Below are positions 59,948-64,000 of a stretch of 64,000 bases of DNA, piece by piece. The position numbers were made by a program, and so were the translations under genes. The stretch lies in contig JARKOV010000166.1 in NCBI GenBank assembly GCA_029975965.1, positions 11,465 through 75,464 on the forward strand, read 5' to 3'. Under the pieces are notes generated by a model, which searched no databases, was not told the origin of the DNA, and saw nothing but the letters and a program-made list of their open reading frames with translations. Source of the stretch: Anaerolinea sp. (GTDB lineage: Bacteria > Chloroflexota > Anaerolineae > Anaerolineales > Anaerolineaceae). Numbering within the stretch: the first letter of the stretch is position 1; the number at the start of each line of letters is the position of its first letter.

Positions 59948-61162
59948 TCATCCCTGCTCCACCAGCGCGGCTTGCAGGCTTTTCACCGCGACCTGCTCGA
60001 CATCGTGGACGCCTGTAATCTTTTCGCGCAGGTTGCCGAAAAACTGCGCCAGCTCGCCCCCCTCCAGCGGGAAATCTGCTGCCGTTTCGGCCTTCAGCCG
60101 GGCAATCTCGCGGTTGAGCTGGTCGATCTCCTCCCGCGCCGCGCCGCCTTGGGCGAGGAACAGCTCCCGGCGGCGCAGCATCTGCCGGCGAATCACCCCA
60201 AACGGCTCGATCGCATCCGGCAGCAGCGCCAGGCCCAGCTCTTTCCACGCGGCAGCCGCTTCACGGAAATGCTCCGCACAACCCACCAGCGCCGGGCGCC
60301 GCAAGATCAGGGCTGCTTCTTCGAGAAAATCCGCGTAAGCCGCGCGCTCTGCCCCGTCGCCCTCGCCGTTCTGGATGGTGGCGTAAAAAGCGGAGGTTAG
60401 CCCGGCGATCATCGGCCTGCCCGGCGGAAAAACGTTGGCCCAACTGTTGCGCAGGTTGGTTTTTTCGAGCGTCTCGCACCAATGCCGGTAAGCCTCGAAG
60501 CCAAAATTTTTCGGCGAGCCTTTCGGCGGGGCCTCGCTATAAAGACGCAAGGTATCCCAGATGCCTTTATGCACCGCAGAAGCCAGGCGGCCTGGATCCA
60601 GGTCACCGGGGACGAGCACGCGGAACTTGTCTTTCTTCACCCGCGCCCGCGCCGCGGCCAGTTGGGCGGTGGTCACCTGCAGCGGGACGCGGGCGCGGTC
60701 GGCGATCCAGACGGTGTCTTGCGCCTCGTCGTACCCGTAGACCACCACCGGGTACATCTGGTACATATCGTCATCGTTGGGCAGCTCGAAGTACGGCAGG
60801 CTGAAGATGTCCACCCAGGTGAGCGCCGGAAGGCCGTTTTCGAGAGTGGAGAGCAGGTTGCGCAGCCCGTGCTGCGGCAGGCTGGTCTGCAGAAGCTCCT
60901 GCTCCACCCCCAGTCGCTCCAGCAGCGTATCCAGCGGGTTGAAGGTATTACGGGTGAGGATCGCCACGTGCGGGTCGTAGCCCTGGTAAGCAAATTGAAA
61001 ATAGCCCATCGCGATCCCGCCGCTGATCCCCAGGAACAGCGCCTCGCTGTAAGATTTACCGGTATGCGCCGCGACCAACCCCCGGTAGGCGTAAAAATTG
61101 CACAGGCTGCCGGTTTCCCAATGCCGGCCGTGGAAATGCTGGTAATCCTTTAATTTCGTCAT
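59948..61162 (-). CDS. BtrH_N / DUF4872-like protein
   Basis: 404 residues. The N-terminus (FHGRHWETGSLCNFYAYRG, then GISGGIAMGYF) matches the BtrH N-terminal type domain, a papain-like fold in which C21 would be the nucleophile; the second part resembles DUF4872. BtrH transfers an acyl-amino-acid chain in butirosin biosynthesis, but no carrier protein or NRPS/PKS gene is in the window, so the present role is unknown. Good ribosome binding site (GTGAAAGGAG) and a TATAAT on the minus strand at 61188-61193. Confidence 0.7.
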   Translation of the reverse strand: MTKLKDYQHFHGRHWETGSLCNFYAYRGLVAAHTGKSYSEALFLGISGGIAMGYFQFAYQGYDPHVAILTRNTFNPLDTLLERLGVEQELLQTSLPQHGLRNLLSTLENGLPALTWVDIFSLPYFELPNDDDMYQMYPVVVYGYDEAQDTVWIADRARVPLQVTTAQLAAARARVKKDKFRVLVPGDLDPGRLASAVHKGIWDTLRLYSEAPPKGSPKNFGFEAYRHWCETLEKTNLRNSWANVFPPGRPMIAGLTSAFYATIQNGEGDGAERAAYADFLEEAALILRRPALVGCAEHFREAAAAWKELGLALLPDAIEPFGVIRRQMLRRRELFLAQGGAAREEIDQLNREIARLKAETAADFPLEGGELAQFFGNLREKITGVHDVEQVAVKSLQAALVEQG

Positions 61163-61413
61163 CGTCCGACTCCTTTCACTGGATCAGATTATAAGAAATA
61201 TCCCCACTCTGCTGGAAAAGGAGAGACATACTTGCAGGAAGAGGTCGCCGGGGCAACGAGGCAGCATGTCGCCGAGTAGCAAAAAGCATAGAAACATGCT
61301 TCTGCCTTCAAGGACAGGTTGCCTTATGACTTTTCCACTTATTGACTGGTTGTCTTATCGGCTGCATACCCCAGCGAATCTCAGACGCTCAGCGCTGTTC
61401 GTGCTCGCTCGCC

Positions 61414-61830
61414 CTATGGATGGGTGCGCCGCATGTCCGCCACCGACGCGGCGACCAGCTCGCGCAAGACCGCAAGGTCGACGTCTTCAAGCCGGTTGAG
61501 GTACAGGCAGGCTTTACTGGTCTTGAACTTGCCCAGCCTGCCCAACAAACCGGCGTAACGATCAAAGTCTGAGGTGATGTAGAGGGTCAGGTTTTGCTTG
61601 CGCGGCGAGAAGCCGACCAGCGGCATGTCGCCTTCGCGCCCGCTTTCGTAACGGTAATGGTACGAGCCAAACCCGACGATGCTGGTCCCCCACATCCTGG
61701 GTGGCTCACCGGTCACCTCCGCCATCATCTCCAGGATGCGGAAACTGTCGGCGCGTTTTTTTCCATTTTCGACGGCGTTGAGAAAATCCTCGACGCTCGC
61801 GTCGTTCACCTTCGTTTTAATGTCTGCCAT
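61414..61830 (-). CDS. DUF1801-domain protein
   Basis: 138 residues with ADSFRILEMMAEVTGEPPRMWG and KQNLTLYI, features of the DUF1801 (YdhG-like) fold. Function unknown. First gene upstream of 61.9 kb cluster neighbours but separated by 51 nt from the GNAT gene on the same strand. Confidence 0.82.
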   Translation of the reverse strand: MADIKTKVNDASVEDFLNAVENGKKRADSFRILEMMAEVTGEPPRMWGTSIVGFGSYHYRYESGREGDMPLVGFSPRKQNLTLYITSDFDRYAGLLGRLGKFKTSKACLYLNRLEDVDLAVLRELVAASVADMRRTHP

Positions 61831-61881
61831 CTGGAAACCCTTCTTCTTGATACGGTTAAGAATCGCTCAGGCAATATTACA

Positions 61882-62424
61882 CTAATCCGATCCAGATTGC
61901 CACTCACGCTCCAGGACGGAGTAGACCAGCTCGTCGTGCCATTGCCCGTGCAGCCAGCGCGTCTCGCGCAGGCGCCCGTCCGCTCGCATGCCCAGTTTTT
62001 GCATCACGCGGATCGACGCGGCGTTCCCGGCATGGCAAATCGCCAGCACGCGGTGGGCGTTGAGCTCACCGAAGGCGAAATCCAGCATCGCCGTTGCCGC
62101 TTCCGTGGCGTAGCCGCACCCCCAGAATGCCCGGCGGATCGACCAGCCAATCTCCCATTCGCGGATTTCAGCCCAATTGAGGTGGAGCGATATGCGCCCC
62201 ACCAACTCGTCCTGCCCGGCCAGGGTGACCGCCATCCGGAAGTGACGGCGAGGCTCATCGAGCGTCTCGAGCTGGGCTTTGCGCAGCCGCTCCTGGGTTT
62301 GCTCTCTGGTGAGCGGCCCCGGTTCGAACTGGAACATCGCGGGGTCGCTTTCCATGTCGACCAGCGCGGCCAGATCGTCCTCGCCAAACTCGCGTAGCAC
62401 CAGCCTGGGGGTGATCCGTTGCAC
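61882..62424 (-). CDS. GNAT acetyltransferase, RimJ/RimL type
   Basis: 180 residues starting with TPRLVLREF, typical of the RimJ-like group acting on protein N-termini or small molecules. Acetyl-CoA loop is around AFWGCGYATEAATAMLDFAF, then NAASIRVMQKLGM. Same strand and 7 nt after the DinB-like gene. Confidence 0.9.
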   Translation of the reverse strand: MQRITPRLVLREFGEDDLAALVDMESDPAMFQFEPGPLTREQTQERLRKAQLETLDEPRRHFRMAVTLAGQDELVGRISLHLNWAEIREWEIGWSIRRAFWGCGYATEAATAMLDFAFGELNAHRVLAICHAGNAASIRVMQKLGMRADGRLRETRWLHGQWHDELVYSVLEREWQSGSD

Positions 62425-62431
62425 GCTTCCC

Positions 62432-63112
62432 TCACTTCGTTCGCAGCAGTTTGCGTTTCAGGCGCAGCGCTTCGTTGAGGTGAATCATGCCGTGGCGGGT
62501 CGGCGGCATGAGCAGCAGCCCGCCCAGGGTCAGGCTGCCCCAATACGCCAGGATGCCGAGCGCGCCTTCGACCACCCCGCCCTGCGCGCGAATCTGCTCC
62601 AAGCGGGATTGCTCAACCGGTTGCTTGAATTGCCCCGCCTGGGCTCGCTGGACCACTTCGCGGGTGCGCTGCCCGACCGCCAGCCGGTAGGCGCGCAACG
62701 CGGGGATATCCACCGCGGCAGAGAGCGCCGCGACCGCCGCCGCGTCCATGGCGTTACCGGTGTCGCGAACCGTTACGCCCAGCCGCGCCATCCATCCCTC
62801 TCGCTCAAAGAGCTGCGGTGTGCCGGCCAGCAGCACGTTCATGGTCATATCTTCGATGCGCGTCAGGTGCCAGAGGCACCACGCGATGGAATGCTCCTGG
62901 CCCTCCGGGACCTGGCGGGCGGCGTCCTCGGGCAGCCCCTCCCAGAGCGCGTCTTCGAAGGAATACAGCCCCGAGCGCGCCACTTCTGCCGTGTGCAGCA
63001 TGGCGTGCTGGTCGAGAAACAATGCCACCGCCTGGGCGTGCTCGCCGCGCGAGAGCGCTCCGCGCAACGCTTTCTGCCGTTCGTTCCACTGTGAGCGCAT
63101 GGGGTCAGCCAT
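62432..63112 (-). CDS. DinB-like four-helix protein
   Basis: 226 residues with a DinB/YfiT-type arrangement (AWCLWHLTRIEDMTMNVLLAG, with histidines that could bind metal). Possibly a thiol-dependent transferase or stress protein. ATG 63112 overlaps the upstream stop by 8 nt (ATGGCTGA) and has GAGGAG upstream, so translation is coupled to the GyrI-like gene. Confidence 0.75.
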   Translation of the reverse strand: MADPMRSQWNERQKALRGALSRGEHAQAVALFLDQHAMLHTAEVARSGLYSFEDALWEGLPEDAARQVPEGQEHSIAWCLWHLTRIEDMTMNVLLAGTPQLFEREGWMARLGVTVRDTGNAMDAAAVAALSAAVDIPALRAYRLAVGQRTREVVQRAQAGQFKQPVEQSRLEQIRAQGGVVEGALGILAYWGSLTLGGLLLMPPTRHGMIHLNEALRLKRKLLRTK

Positions 63113-63614
63113 TCTTTTTCTCCTCGATGGGCAACCAGAATTCGCAATCGATTTGTCCCCCGCCCAGATCATTGGCTGGCGGGTAGACTTCTATCTCCGG
63201 CGCGCGGGCGTGAACAAACCCGGAGGCGGGTAGCCACTCCAGGAAGGCGTACATTTCAGCCGCCACCAGCGCGTCGGGCATCGCGCCGCGGCACTCGAAC
63301 ACCGCCCAGCGGCACGCCGGCACCGGGTGCGTGACCAGGTCACCGGAAGGGATCTCGCCCACCGTCTCGACGCCGATCAGGTAATCGAAGGCGCGGTTGG
63401 CGGGGTCATCCTCCACCAGCGAGACGCCCAGCGTGCTGCCTCCGGTCTGCGCCCCGGCGCGCAGGCCGGTGAGCCGCTTCAGCTGCTCGAAAAGGCCGTC
63501 CGCCTGGCACTGCTGCCAGAAACGGCCAAAAATGGCGTTGTCCTGCCCGGAGATCCAGGTCTTTTTTCCGGTCACCCGGAATGCCGGGCGTGCCACGATG
63601 CGGGGTGGAGGCAT
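63105..63614 (-). CDS. GyrI-like / AraC effector-binding domain protein
   Basis: 169 residues made of one stand-alone small-molecule-binding domain: RIVARPAFRVTGKKTWIS at the start, YLIGVETVGEIPSG mid, ACRWAVFECRG and the final IEVYPPAND...CEFWLPI. Such proteins bind amphipathic ligands or drugs. Coupled to the DinB-like gene. Confidence 0.85.
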   Translation of the reverse strand: MPPPRIVARPAFRVTGKKTWISGQDNAIFGRFWQQCQADGLFEQLKRLTGLRAGAQTGGSTLGVSLVEDDPANRAFDYLIGVETVGEIPSGDLVTHPVPACRWAVFECRGAMPDALVAAEMYAFLEWLPASGFVHARAPEIEVYPPANDLGGGQIDCEFWLPIEEKKNG

Positions 63615-63648
63615 GGTTCACCTTTCGGTAGGAAGGGACGAGGGAAGC

Positions 63649-64000
63649 TCAGGCAATGTGCTTCAAATGGTCCAGGCCAAGGACATGCAGCCGCTGCCAG
63701 AGCCCCTGCAGGCGGCACCAGCGAGCGACCAGTTGCCGGCCGGGTAGGGTTTTCCAATCCTCCAGGATGGCGGCGTGACACTTCGGTCCAACGCCGGGCC
63801 GTTCGTGATGGCAGACGCGGCATTCGAGCGGCTGGAAACCCGTCCCGTGCAGCTCGCAAAGGTTGTCCTGTAAAAAGGTGCATTTGTGCCTGGCAAATTC
63901 CTCGAAGGCAATGCCGCCCTCGCAGCCCTTGAACGCCGGCGACAGAACGCCAAAGTCATGCTCAGGAGAGACTTCCAACATCATCCGGCCGCCGTAGCCG
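63649..64000 (-). CDS. Cysteine-cluster (YkgJ-like) protein, partial
   Basis: The frame runs open to the right edge, so the N-terminus is outside the window. The visible part has KGCEGG, HKCTFL, NLCELHG and ECRVCHHERPG, a spacing like that of YkgJ/flagellin-methylase-type proteins thought to bind zinc or an Fe-S cluster. Function unknown. Confidence 0.6.
   Translation of the reverse strand, partial: GYGGRMMLEVSPEHDFGVLSPAFKGCEGGIAFEEFARHKCTFLQDNLCELHGTGFQPLECRVCHHERPGVGPKCHAAILEDWKTLPGRQLVARWCRLQGLWQRLHVLGLDHLKHIA

Overview
The window reads as a chromosome segment of a GC-rich bacterium, most likely a member of the Chloroflexota, class Anaerolineae. This is inferred from style rather than from a marker gene: Thr/Pro/Ala-rich linkers after lipoprotein cysteines, Asp-box beta-propeller secreted proteins, a very large set of plant-glycan glycoside hydrolases without SusC/SusD, and HD-GYP/PAS sensors. 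No rRNA, tRNA, CRISPR array, phage gene or intact transposase was seen.

Layout. 1-9.6 kb: housekeeping and assorted enzymes: an edge-truncated beta-lactamase-type hydrolase, an RNA/DNA methyltransferase, two convergent isocitrate dehydrogenases with opposite predicted cofactor preference, an inositol-monophosphatase-family phosphatase, a GH42 beta-galactosidase and a CPA1-type antiporter. 9.7-17.1 kb: a sugar block with an MFS symporter, a GH43 beta-xylosidase broken by one in-frame TAG, a rhamnulokinase-family kinase, L-fucose isomerase and a GNAT protein. 17.2-19.3 kb: a secreted Asp-box propeller protein. 39.2-46.4 kb: a ZIP metal transporter, a URO-D-family protein, L-arabinose isomerase, a zinc alcohol dehydrogenase, a GerMN lipoprotein and a GH51 arabinofuranosidase. 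46.5-64 kb: mostly ordinary genes (GT87-like membrane protein, SpoIIE phosphatase, Gfo/Idh/MocA oxidoreductase, SerC, DEAD-box helicase, PAS/HD-GYP sensor, alpha/beta hydrolase, M3 peptidase, BtrH_N protein, GNAT, DinB, GyrI-like and Cys-cluster proteins).

The most interesting part is the 19.8-39.2 kb block, which looks less GC-rich than its flanks by eye. A minus-strand operon led by its own LacI regulator encodes a GDP-mannose 3,5-epimerase with the full plant-type catalytic set, a GH29 alpha-L-fucosidase, a GHMP sugar kinase, a tandem HIGH-type nucleotidyltransferase, a mannose-1-phosphate guanylyltransferase and a GH39 glycosidase. A divergent plus-strand operon encodes a complete sugar ABC importer, a GH31 glycosidase, a second LacI regulator and two further GH29 enzymes. 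Each regulator has a matching pair of palindromic operator-like sites. The gene set suggests uptake, debranching and GDP-activation of an L-sugar (L-fucose or L-galactose). I propose, as inference only, that L-galactose could be salvaged through GDP-L-galactose and GDP-D-mannose, i.e. the plant L-galactose pathway run backwards.

Non-coding structure is also notable. A family of about 70-bp palindromes with CGATTGTG/CACAATCG ends is scattered through intergenic regions. Other long perfect hairpins have unrelated stem sequences but similar GGGC-TTYG-CCC tips. Several convergent gene pairs share strong bidirectional terminator hairpins.
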